Assembly (NCBI GenBank): GCA_009739215.1
Contig: VSJF01000004.1
Span: 1,674,001 to 1,738,000 of the forward strand
Source of the DNA: Floccularia luteovirens
Lineage: Eukaryota > Basidiomycota > Agaricomycetes > Agaricales > Squamanitaceae
Direction: 5' to 3'
DNA length: 64,000 bases
In this document: positions 35,838 to 46,603 of the stretch, one piece after another
Layout: each line of letters begins with the position of its first letter
Numbering within the stretch: the stretch's first letter is position 1
Made by a program: the position numbers and the translations under genes
The notes under the pieces: generated by a model
What the model was told of the DNA's origin: nothing
The model's input: only the letters and a program-made list of their open reading frames with translations
The model's database searches: none

Positions 35838-36943
35838 ATGAATGTAAACACGAATATCAACATCAGTGTGATTTTCTTTTCGCGTTGCTCTTCGAACCCA
35901 CCATATCGTGTCACTAACGTAGCAACTGTAGGATCCTGCAGATGTCAAGGCTCTCCTAGACAAGTTGCGTTCTTCTCAGGCATGGAAAGAAGCCACGTCT
36001 ACTCACACACAACCGACAACCGAGTCTCCAGGCAGTTCTCAATTACAAAGAAAAACTGCTCCTGCGACTGACTCTGGAAGTTCGGTGGCTTCGCTGCTTT
36101 CCCAGCTCCAAACACCTCAGAAATGGACACAGGCATCCGTTCCTGTCACTCAAAATATAAAATATACACCAGCTGCAACATATAGTGAAAGTTCTTCGCA
36201 GGGAACTATTCCTACACCTCATGTGAATGTTACAGAAAGCATCCAAAAACCAGACTTGAAGTCATATACATATCAAAATGCACTGCCCCTTCTCGCTCAA
36301 TTAGCCGACAACCCTTCATTTATTGCTGCATTGACAAAGGTATGACGGAGTGGATGTACAAACCCTAGCAACAGTGCCCACCATCTCATGAACAAGGCAT
36401 AGGTAAAGAAGGAACAAGACGATCTGGAGCGTCAATTGTGGCAGGATCGATGTGCGATTCAAAAAAAATACGAAGACAGGGTCAATGTTGCGAAGACCAA
36501 GTGCGTTATCCAGCCGATGATCAGCATATTACTCATGACAACTGACTTGATGTTTTTCTCTCTAGGGCCAATGTGATTGGGACTGGTATCACAAAACACG
36601 AAGCTGATGTATGTTTCCAATCTTATCCTGCACTTGAGCTAGTATCTTAAACTGGTCTTAATCCTTATATAGATGATCAATGATGCATATAAAAAGGAAT
36701 TGGACAAGTTTGATCAGGAGAGGGCGTTGCCTGCTTGGGATGGCCTGGTAACAAAGCAACAAACAATGCTAGCACAGCTCGGTGTTCCGACGATGTTTGC
36801 GACGGCGGACATGGCTACCCGAGAGGTAACGAGGCTTTATTATTATTTCTCAACCTCGTGCAGTGCTCATCTGATAAACTAACCAGCGGCAACAAAAAGT
36901 TATGCAAGTGATCGAAGGTTTTCTTGGAGGGGAGATGTGTTAG
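35838..36943 (+). CDS. Conserved-looking hypothetical protein with helical C-terminal half
   Basis: I do not recognise a named family. Five to six exons encode roughly 260 residues. The first coding exon is probably only six bases (Met-Asn) at 35838, spliced over an 88-base intron to DPADVKALLDKLRSSQAWKE at 35932. The middle is low-complexity Ser/Thr/Gln-rich (about residues 20-90). The C-terminal half is a charged, probably helical region: NALPLLAQLADNPSFIAALT, VKKEQDDLERQLWQDRCAIQ, KKYEDRVNVAKTKANVIG, MINDAYKKELDKFDQERALP, AWDGLVTKQQTMLAQLGVP and a final VMQVIEGFLGGEMC. Each intron is short, GT-AG and frame-preserving, which supports a real gene. The first exon is the least certain part. 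No catalytic or membrane features are seen. Confidence 0.7.
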
Positions 36944-37496
36944 AGAGCTTTGTTGATGTTACCGTAACAGTGACCCCTATACCTCAGATTGCCGATCAAG
37001 GGAGATCCGAAGAATTTACATATATGATATACGATATTTTTATTATCAAACATGTCTCACGATCACCAAAAACAGTCTAATCAGCAACGCCTATAGTTAT
37101 GGCGTTAAGACCGTCATCGCCGCGTTGGGGGTGCCTAGCATAACAATAACATGAAACGAGAACGAAAACACCGGACGCGCCAAAAAAAAAATGTCGTAAA
37201 GGTAGGGAGGAGTGTAACGCTCAGTAAAAGACCAGTTTTCCATCAAGAATGTGTCGTAATTTCTCTTTCCCGATCTGTGCGCCAGTGAGCAACTGGAAAG
37301 TCCTATCTTCCCCCCGCTTGCGGCCAATTCAATTAAAGCCCCAAACACCAGGGTCTTTACTTCTCTAATTCCCTTCTCAAACCCTTTGATTTATTTGATA
37401 TCGCGATGTCTTCCCAGTTTCTCGAATTTCCAATTAACACTGGTTGTTGACTTATAACCAATCTCACTGCGAAGAACACCTGGAACCCAAACAACG
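36944..37496. other. gap before the alpha/beta-hydrolase
   Basis: It holds the 3' end of the unknown gene and the upstream region of the hydrolase. A minus-strand frame at 37097-37348 has 83 codons but no recognisable motif. Nothing else is seen. Confidence 0.5.
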
Positions 37497-39317
37497 ATGC
37501 CATATGTGGACCTTCAAAGCAAAGACGACTACGCTTCCATTTACTATACCACTAGTGCAATGTTTGGAAACGTTGGTGGCCTTAATCCGGAGCTGCCCAT
37601 CATTATCATGTTACACCCACTTTTCTTAGACTCGAGTTGGCTGGACAATCAATTTGGGGATCCGCGTTTATACGGAGCATACAACATGGTGGCTTTTGAT
37701 ATGAGATGCAGTGGCAAGTCGGTTTGTCGCCCAAGTCCTCTACATGATAGTTGGGTGGACGCAGCGGATTTAGCGATGTGCATCCAGGTTAGTTTTCCCC
37801 ACCTTCGTGTTATCCAAAACTCCTATTTTTTTCTCTAATTGACAGAAATTAAGATTACCACCATGTCACATCCTCGCTCTTGAAAGCATATCAATCAACT
37901 GCGCCCTCCGATTTGCAGCCTTGTGTGTACCCCTACCACTGCACATCTTGCATCAAGCATGATCAACAATAATTCCAGATTTCCAGAAATGTGTTTAAGC
38001 ATAACCCTCTGCAACAGTACCATCTCCTAAAGAGTGAGGTTATTTGTTTATTACCTTGGCGTTTAATAATCCGCCACTTTTCCCTAGGCAGAAGTGGTCT
38101 GCGGCTGCATTGAACGAACTGATGCACAATTGGTGTTTCGCGGATGATCTTGATACTCTGGAACATACCGGGATGGAGAGTGTGAAACTAGTTGTTGGTC
38201 CTGTGCGTTGTATTGCCTTCTTGTCTTGGCATACGTTAACTCGGGATCAAATCCTCAAAGGAATGTGATCCTGATATCCAGGATGAGGTATGTGTTTCAA
38301 AGTTCTTACTTTCCCTGCCCCCCGAATGGAAGCATTTCCTTTCCTAGTTGATTGCATATTGGCAGACAGTGATTCCACCACGCCAGAGGCACCGCGCTGC
38401 GGAAACTGTAGGTCTCCTGGTGAATGTGTGTGTCCATTTGCCATGCCTTATTTACTTTACGTTTTCGAGTAACTAACCAAGTGAATGGCAGCGAACACCA
38501 CTCAAACAGGAAGTATATGCCCTGATCAAACACCCTGTACTTTTGATTCACGTATGTACCTCAATTAATGCATCTTGACGTATTCACTTGCTAAGTGTAT
38601 GCAGGGTGAAAGACATGAACATTGTCCCCGACGGTTTGCCGAGTTATTAGCGTCGCGTTTGGTCAATGCTCAAGGTGGTGTGGTCCTCTACACGGTTAAA
38701 GGTGCTTTTTGTGTTCTATTTATTCATCCCTGAACTTATGGCTTGACGTCTCCACGTGGTGAACAGGTGCATATGGATCGCTATCAATCATTCCTGGAAG
38801 CGCGTCAATTGCTAACAGGGCATTTTGCAATTTTCTTGGAGCCCAACCTCATGCACGTGCAGACCTCGTAGAATTTCCCATTCCAATAGAACTGCGAATG
38901 AGAGAAGCACTAGTCATGCTTGCCGCAATACAAGGCGATCCAAAAATCGCCTCCAGGGACTCAATGTCTTCACTTTCATTCTCATGTTTGCAACCAGATA
39001 TTATAAAGAGACAAAGTGAGATGTTACAGCGATATCAACGTGGTCGGTTGGATGCGCTTCCTACCGTTGGTTCCGACGGGCGGCCCATCAGGAAGTAAGT
39101 CTATGTTTTTAAAGTTTCCGGCATGTAACACACTCCGGTTAACATACATAAATCTGGGAATCTCCATAGATATTCTGAGAAGATACAAGAGCATTGGTTT
39201 CATGCTGGAAGAGATGGCATGTCAACGGCAGGTAACTAATCACTTTATATTTATCGTATGCCTTCTTACTAAAACGTCGATTTTTGTGTTTCAGGCACTT
39301 CGTTTTTAAACCAATAA
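37497..39317 (+). CDS. Alpha/beta-hydrolase fold protein (one apparent frameshift)
   Basis: Predicted cytosolic hydrolase of an alpha/beta-hydrolase subgroup of fungi; substrate unknown. About ten exons give roughly 430 residues. Visible parts: MPYVDLQSKDDYASIYYTT, LPIIIMLHPLFLDSSWLDNQ (oxyanion-hole strand), YNMVAFDMRCSGKSVCRPSP, HILALESISINCALRFAAL (nucleophile-elbow region with a Ser in an unusual context), FPEMCLSITLCNSTIS, YALIKHPVLLIHGERHEHCP (acid strand) and a tail with EKIQEHWFHAGRDG. After CNSTIS an immediate TAA follows; dropping one base at about 38026-38030 gives KEQKWSAAALNELMHNWCFA and restores the family-like frame. Introns average 50-60 bases. The start at 37497 is the first ATG and matches the expected N terminus. 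Confidence 0.8.
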
Positions 39318-39826
39318 TGGGGCAACCAAAGTTTGACATTTCAACGTATATAAAGTCTCAAGTGACTGTTGATACATAAGTTAGTCGAGATTGAAACACC
39401 AATCTGGCTTGTGACTGACGGTCTTAGTCAGATTCAACACCTAGATGCGGGCACTGTGAATTTTTTGCCGCCGAATTATAACTACCGTTATATACCTTAC
39501 GTTTCATCTACCATACATTTGGGGACAGCTTCCTCTAATAAATACGTATATCAGATACCTTTTCCCTGCTAGAACGGGTTTTAATGTATATATGCAGTTG
39601 TCGCTTGTAAACTAAGGAAGGGTTTAAATTCACAACACATTGAATTACAATGTCACTAATAGAACTGTCCATTTGAGAAATGTCTAGGCAACTTTCTAGT
39701 TATCTACAAAATCTAATCTTGCAGCGACTTAGTTGTGAGAGCGTTTACATTTACCAAATACCACCAAGAAATGATGAGGAGCACAAGTCACAATTTGACA
39801 CATCCAACGAGTCTTTTACAAAAGAT
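39318..39826. other. gap between convergent genes
   Basis: The 3' flanks of the hydrolase (+) and UXS1 (-). Frames of up to 67 codons are not convincing. No terminator or repeat is recognised. Confidence 0.5.
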
Positions 39827-41431
39827 CTAGATACTTCCTTCAGCCATTTTGGCCTTATAGTATCTGACCATCTCCTCTAATCCCATGCGAACTGTCCACC
39901 TTGGTTGCCAACCCAATGACTCTTTGGCGCGAGTTGTATCTGGGCGGCGTTTCTGAGGATCATCTGTTGGCATGGGCTTGTATACAATATTGACACGTCT
40001 CTCGCGTTTAACACCATCTTCGTCTTGCACTTTCTCTACGATATCTCTGACGAGTTCGGCGAATTCGCCTATTGTAAACTCATCCCCGTTACCAATGTTG
40101 ACGGGTCTCGATTCATCGGAATTCATGAGTGCAATAAGACCATCGGTAAGATCATGGACATATTGGAAAGAGCGGGTCTGTTTTCCATCACCATAGACGG
40201 TCATGTCTTCTCCCTTGAGTGCTTGAACTATAAAATTAGATACAACGCGGCCATCGTATGGGTTCACTATCGGAATTTATTCAGCACACTCAATGGGCTG
40301 ATAAACACGAGAACATACTGCGAGGGCCATAGGTATTGAAGATACGAGCAACCCGAACATCGACGCCATCTTGACGTTGAAAACCATACGTCAATGTCTC
40401 TGCAACACGTTTTCCTTCGTCATAACATGCTCGGGGTCCAATAGGGTTGACGTGACCCCAACTGAAATAGAGTTAGCCAATATATGCGTAACAATCGGCA
40501 TGACTTACTATTCTTCGGTCTGTGGGTGCACTTCTGGGTCACCATAAACCTCTGAGAAGCAGGTCTAGATGTGTTCGTACAAATTTTTTTCCGAAGCTCA
40601 CCTGAAGTGCTACTAATCAGGAAACGAGCCTTGGTTCGTTTCGCTAATCCAAGCATATTAAGTGTGCCCATAAATGAAGTTTTAATGGTCTTGACAGCAT
40701 TGAACTGATAATGAGGAGGAGATGCTGGACAGGCCAGATGGTATATTTCTAAAATGAACAGATGTTAGATAAAGGACAACTTTGCTCTGCCATCAAAAAG
40801 ACTCACGATCACATTCAATCATGAAAGGCTCGACAACATCGTGGCGAACCATTTCAAAGTTTGGATGTCCTATCCAGTGGCTCACTGTGGTTTTAGAGCC
40901 AGTGAAAAAGTTATCCAGAACAGTCACCTCATGACCGAGAAGCATAAGACGGTCGACAAGGTGAGATCCAACAAACCCAGCGCCACCTGTCACAAGTACG
41001 CGTTTGCGCTGAGAGGGCGGGAGAAGCTTTACAGGAGGGAAACGTGACAAGGTTGTGTATGAGATAGAATGAGTATCTGGGTGGTAGATCGATTTGGATT
41101 GATATGGGGAAAAGCCCTTCGTGAATTTTGCATGCTCCGATTCCTGAGCCGCCTCATCCAGATTTTCAATAGACTTGGACCCATCAGCAGAGACGACATA
41201 GTGGGAACGCAGATAGAGGGAGCGCAAGACATCGATGGATACTTCGCTATCAAAACCGAAACGGTTGAAACCTACGGTTGTGATTTCTTCACCATTTTTA
41301 TCGAGAGTTCTAATCTGTCCGGGTGAAAATGGTAAGAAAACGCGCATATAATCGAACAGTTTGGCAGTGAAGGCGATGAGCGCTGCGAATGGAGCGTGAA
41401 TAAGACGGCGAAAGCGACTCACTGTAGACAT
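39827..41431 (-). CDS. UXS1: UDP-glucuronate decarboxylase (UDP-xylose synthase)
   Basis: Short-chain dehydrogenase/reductase family enzyme that decarboxylates UDP-glucuronic acid to UDP-xylose, the donor for xylosylated glycans and glycoproteins. Five exons give about 430 residues. The N-terminal 110 residues contain a hydrophobic stretch ([19 protein letters not shown]), probably a signal anchor or targeting segment. The Rossmann domain starts [19 protein letters not shown] (GxxGxxG), then [37 protein letters not shown], the catalytic [13 protein letters not shown] (YxxxK), [19 protein letters not shown], and the C-terminal [17 protein letters not shown] and [15 protein letters not shown]. 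All junctions keep frame. The start is the ATG at 41429-41431; an in-frame TTG upstream is not used. Confidence 0.94.
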
Positions 41432-41693
41432 TGTGGAATGCAAGATGGAGTGAGGAGATGGAAAAAAATCAACAGAGAGGCAAACAGGTTTATAATAATG
41501 GGGTGGCTGAAGACTAACCTGGTTAGTAGGTGTGCGGTTTACATACAGGCTTACTTATAATGCCAATCTGCAATGTTTTGATATTTCACCAATTAACTTA
41601 TACCTTTTCCAGTTATTCGGAGATTGCCGTCGCTCAAAAAATCTTTCTAACCTCCATCACAAGCGACAATCATTTTGCCGATACTCATGCATC

Positions 41694-43406
41694 ATGCCTC
41701 GAACACAAAGACAGCCTGGAAAATCTCGTCACGACCCTCTTCTTGTCCAGCTAGATGAGGATGAAGCACATGCCAAGTATGGTCGTATATCACAACCAGG
41801 GAAACGTAAAAAATCTACACAGAAAGACACAAATGGTGATGACACTCGAGAGGTCTGCTAATTAGCTATCTGATGTGATAGCTTGCTAAATGATAGTAGG
41901 TTATTTTAGACTCCAAAACTTCTAGACGTATCTTCGAGTTAGCTCGTGACCAGCAAAATGAACTTGAGATGCCAGATGATGAGAGTTCATCTGAGGAAGA
42001 ACAAAATGAAGCAGAGCAACCGCGCCAGAGAACCCAGTCTCCCGACGAGGACGACGAGGAAGATCAGGATCACAATGATGTAGAGGAAATCGAGGAGGAG
42101 TTTGTGAGTTTATTCATTTCTATTGTCTTGTCTCTAACAAGACATGGCTTTCAGGAGATAGATGCAGAAGATTTAGAAACCTTGGACGTCTTGCACCCTG
42201 CAAATGCAGGAGAAAGAAGAACACTTGCCGACATCATCTTTGCAAAGCTTGATAGTGGTGAAACAACAACTCACGCTAGTATACGAAAAGTACGTCAAGG
42301 TAATGAGTCCGAGTCAATATCTGCGGTCACTACTCAGTCGACTACACAGATCATCATGCACCGGATCCAGCTCTCGGTTTGAACCCAACTGTGGTTGATG
42401 CGTATACTAAGTTCGTACATCTCTTGTGTTTGCCTACCACCCGGTAACCTTTGTGTCAGATTGGGCCATTTCCTACAAAAATATAAATCAGGTCCACTAC
42501 CAAAATTGTTCAAAGTTATACCCTCTCTACCAGCATGGGCTCGTATGTTAGCTCTCACCCATCCAGAAAATTGGTCCCCACATGCATGCCGCGCTGCCAC
42601 AAAAATCTTTATATCTAACATGAAACCTCCTCAAGCCCAGCTATTTCTCGGAGTTGTCCTCCTTGACGCTGTCCGAGAAGATATACGACAAAATAAAAAG
42701 CTTAATACTCATTACTATGAAGCTCTAAAACGGTCCCTATACAAGCCCGCTGCATTCTTCAAGGGGATTATCTTTCCAATGCTAGAGGTACACTACATCT
42801 TATCCCCGTGGCATAATTTGCTATAATTTACTTTCAGGAAGGCGCTTCCTTAAAAGAATCAGTGGTTATTGCTTCTATCCTCTCCCGGACAAAGGTACCA
42901 GTGCTTCACGCATCTGCTGCCCTGTTGCGAATAGCGGAAATGGATTACACTGGTGAGAAGGATCATAACTTGGTCGTTCCCGCTTCAACCTTGTCTTCAG
43001 GGCCAAATTCCCTTTTCATCAGGGTTTTAATTGATAAAAAACTTGAGTTGCCATACAAAGTGGTTGACGCGCTTGTCTTCCATTTCATCCGTCTGTCAAA
43101 CTCTTACAAGGCAAAAACACGCGGTGACAGTGCTAAGCTACCTGTCTTGTGGCATCAAAGTCTCCTGGTCTTCGCACAGAGGCGAGTTCGAACCTGCACT
43201 CTCGAGATTTTTCTTTGATGACACGCACCTTTGTATTTCCCAGGTATGCTTCAGATTTGACTCCAGATCAAAAGGATGCCTTGTTAGATGTAATACGAGC
43301 TACTCCTCATCCTCAGATAAGCACAGAAATTAGACGAGAATTAGTCAACTCGGTTGTTCGGGGGGCACCACGAGAATCCGGAGACCAAGATATCGTGATG
43401 TCTTGA
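41694..43406 (+). CDS. ENP1: Bystin / ENP1, 40S ribosome biogenesis factor
   Basis: Nucleolar and pre-40S assembly factor needed for 18S rRNA maturation and export. The joined protein is about 455 residues. The N terminus is MPRTQRQPGKSRHDPLLVQL followed by GRISQPGKRKKS, then DSKTSRRIFELARDQQNELE, a long acidic tract (Glu/Asp-rich, about 90-130), RRTLADIIFAKLDSGE, and the bystin domain: HFLQKYKSGPLPKLFKVIPS, HPENWSPHACRAATKIFIS, AALLRIAEMDYTG, PNSLFIRVLIDKKLELPYKV and VDALVFHFIRL. The intron at 43182-43243 begins GC rather than GT (AG|GCGAGT ... CAG); only this choice gives RYASDLTPDQKDALL in frame. No frameshift is needed. The gene is divergent from UXS1, with 262 bases between starts. Confidence 0.93.
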
Positions 43407-44429
43407 TTGTATGATAGTGTATCTTTTCGGTCATGTAACGTAACCTTGAGAATTGCTCGGCAGAAAGGCGCCTCATGCATTTCTGATACATGTGGCAGAA
43501 TAATCAGATTATATGTTCCAGATGTTCTGGCTCCGCTATACCATATAATAGGCTAATCCAGGACCATTTAGGAGCTTCTTGCCATCAATGATAAGACATG
43601 TGAATCCTGAAGTAGATAAATGGAAATCCTGATCAGTAGCGTGTACATTATTTTGTGCCGCGAACTTGTTTTGCTCATTAAAATCGGCAGCGCACATCGC
43701 AGGATTGCACCCTAGCTAGATAAATACCCCCTCGTGTTGATCAGCTTTGGATCCAGTTCTCATCGTACCACCAATGCATGATTGTCCCGTGGAAAAGGTA
43801 GATGATAATTCCGCCTCACAAAAAGTGGGCGCCTGTCAACCCCATAACGTTTGATTGATTACTGCCTTCCTTAACACATGTTTACAGCGGTTGATATAGG
43901 AGGGTGTCGAGATGGTTAATCTCCGCCATTGGGAGACAGTGGTTGGGTAGTACCATAAGAGTAAGCTTTACCTTTACGCTGGCGGATTCCTGAAGTGTCT
44001 CGGCAGATACATCAAGATTAAGTACGAAACATTCAGAGAGCAACTCGGTTTGAAAACGTGAAGAGCAAGGAAATTGCAAATTTGTGGGTGACGAATCACA
44101 TTCCCAATAAACCAGCTTTTTCAGGTTATTATTGGGGCATGTTCCAATTTGGTGTCGGCCCACTAGGTTGGCGGGCTGCGTGATTTCCTGGCAGAGATAG
44201 CGGGTACATCAGTGGGTGCACCTAATCAATTGATCCTTAATCCTATAGAATTTTTATTTTTATAGGTGTCACTTGGAAAAAAAGGTATCACTTCTTCATT
44301 TCCTGTACTAACGGAGAGCCAATGACTATGAAAACTGCCGAGCTTTTTGTTAGTACAAATTATAGTTACAATGTCGATAAAAAGTGAAGAACCCATGTCG
44401 TTTTTCATATTCGATCACCATATACAAAT
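43407..44429. other. gap between convergent genes
   Basis: About 1 kb of 3' flanking DNA for ENP1 (+) and the dienelactone-hydrolase-like gene (-). A minus-strand frame at 43882-44163 (93 codons) is unlike any family I know. No repeats or RNA genes are seen. Confidence 0.5.
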
Positions 44430-46000
44430 TTATGGATTCTGGAGCCCCCAGTCCCCACCAAACATCTCGTTACTCTTCCCTGTTGATTCATCCAGAAGCA
44501 TGTGCGCGGACTCAACACCTGCCACAGGTAAACGCAACATGCCCAGTCCGCTGGCATTTTGAAATGGCAAATGAGTAGGAAGGATGCCAGCCTGGCGCAA
44601 TACCGTGGCTTGGTCCCACCAGATGTGCTCTAATACAAATGTACAGGAGTGGTAAGTAATGAAACCGCAAGAGAGCGAACAACTAGGCGTACCGTTATAC
44701 AATCGGTCACCCCTGACATTGACTACCGCCATCATAGGGATGGATAATTTCATTCCAGTTGGTGGAACACCTGGAAGTAGCCAATCCACAGTTCTGTCGT
44801 GTGTTAGATGGTAAATAAATTCATCTGAATAGAAAAAGGTCATGTGTATCACATAATTAGGTAAATTTGAGGAACACGGAGGCAGACGACGTACCAACAA
44901 TGCGATCAGGTCCTATTGTCCTTGAAACAGTTTGCAGCCTGGCATCGGCTGGATTGCTGATCCGTTAGTGAATAAAAGCTCCATTGGAAGATGAATTATA
45001 TGCCTGACACGAATATGAAATGATCGCGATAAAAAGCGAACAGGTTTTCGCGTCCAATTCCTCCTGTCATCTACAAATGGAACCATTTAAGTCAACCTGC
45101 ACGGAGTAATGAGATTAAATACAAACTGTTGGGATGTGGTTGACATACGGCTCTGCCTGAATTCAGGCTATATGATCAGATCATGCGGTATAATTCAATA
45201 AGAGTTTCATACCACCATAGTACCCATGGTCTTGGCAACACTCCTGTTCCCAAATTCAAAATATGTGTGCTCGTCCCAAATTACTTCTATATCAAAATGA
45301 GGACCTCCGATCCATTTCCGGAGAAAGACAAGTGTCCGACTATGCGCAATCGCAGCTTCCCCTGGAGCATACTCCTTCGTGTGAGGTAGGACGAAGGAAG
45401 GCGACGAAGACGTATATCTGTAACATGTCTTGTCTGTAGGATCTGGATCGCTCGAATTTTTATCGAGATGGAGGAGAGTAGGAACGGAAAGGGTAGTTGT
45501 AGGGACAGACGAGCTGTAACCTGCTATACAAGTGATTCGAGGGTCTTGTGAGGTTATCTGTCCAAGAGAACTCAAGATACGATCATCATAAACTACAGGA
45601 GATTAGACCTAAGTTCAGATATCAGATAAGTTAACTTACCAATAATAGCGAACTTGTCTCTTATATCAAGTACTTCTACTCCTAAAGAGAGCAACGCGTC
45701 TATACCTCGCGTCACATCGGTTTGAATGGTTGAATGAGGCGTCAAGGGGGAGCCGGTGATAGCTACAACCACGAATCCTTCCTCAGCCCACTTCTGTGTA
45801 GGTTCAGGATCAAGTGGCTTGCTTCCCTCCCTAAGGTTGAGCTGCGAAGCATCTGGCAAAATGATGACAATTCCAGGACCTTTGCCGCGACGCGTCAAAG
45901 GGCGCTGAAGGACTGTGTGATCATCCAGCCTTACCAATGGTGCAGATGGCAGGGGAACATATTGCTCTTCCGGGGACGAAGCATCGTACGAAGCGGCCAT
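44430..46000 (-). CDS. Two-domain protein: dienelactone-hydrolase-like plus SnoaL-like
   Basis: Seven exons encode about 420 residues. The first part (about 45-220) resembles a dienelactone hydrolase / alpha-beta-hydrolase-like fold: GPGIVIILPDASQLNLREGS, WAEEGFVVVAITG, VTRGIDALLSLGVEVLDIRD, FAIIGVYDDR, then VPTLLHLDKN. From about residue 265, after EVIWDEHTYFEFGNRSVAKT, the protein reads MTGGIGRENLFAFYRDHFIF and VNPADARLQTVSRTIGPDRI, then DEFIYHLTHDRTVDWLLPGV and KLSIPMMAVVNVRGDRLYNE, as in SnoaL-like / NTF2-fold polyketide-cyclase-type domains. The terminal exon (EHIWWDQATVLRQAGIL) completes it. Introns keep frame and no stop intervenes. The hydrolase half lacks a clear G-x-S/C-x-G elbow, so activity is doubtful. 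Function is unknown; a role in carboxymethylenebutenolide-type catabolism is only suggested by the domain name. Confidence 0.78.
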
Positions 46001-46603
46001 CCTAGCTCATAGATAAATCTGAACCTGTGGAATACTGGTCAATGATAATCGATAACCTGAGAATAGTGCAGAAACATGTGACCCCAATGGTTTGTTATTG
46101 TGAACTTCACGTTTCAACGTTTCAACGTCAATGTCAACGGTAATCCCGAACATCAGCGTTGAACGATTCGAATGTATCGGTGGTACTGTTGGCTTTACAG
46201 GTGCACCATAACATAACCAGTATGGACTTGTGGACAACCAACCCTGGGAACAACAGGGGTACTGGCAACACCGCTTACGTTGACTTACGCGTCTTGCCAC
46301 TTCTACTATAACATACAAATTCAATATTTTATCCATGGAGTCTAGTGCTCAAACTCGAACTCCACTATTAACATGTCAGACTTTATAATACCACCCGCTA
46401 GAAAGCTTGGAAACAACCGTTGGACCACGCATACTCACCTCTTTCAAAGCCCAGTCAGGCGTTTAGGCTTCAGGTATGCATACTATTGCAAGACTAATAA
46501 CCAAACTAAATCATTGGCTGGGCTCTTGCCATCCTCATTAATACATTCTATGAATGAAACCCATAGATTCAAATGGTAAATTAAACACTAACTAGGTGTA
46601 AAT
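46001..46603. other. short gap
   Basis: About 600 bases holding the upstream region of the two-domain gene and the 3' end of the polyol dehydrogenase, both minus strand. No supportable feature. Confidence 0.5.

Noticed and set aside
40793..41443. UXS1 start at 41443 (MHSTMS)
   Set aside because: That codon is TTG; the first ATG in frame is at 41429-41431.
43181..43200. tRNA B-box-like GTTCGAACC
   Set aside because: It lies within the ENP1 GC-AG intron, with no matching A box or cloverleaf around it.
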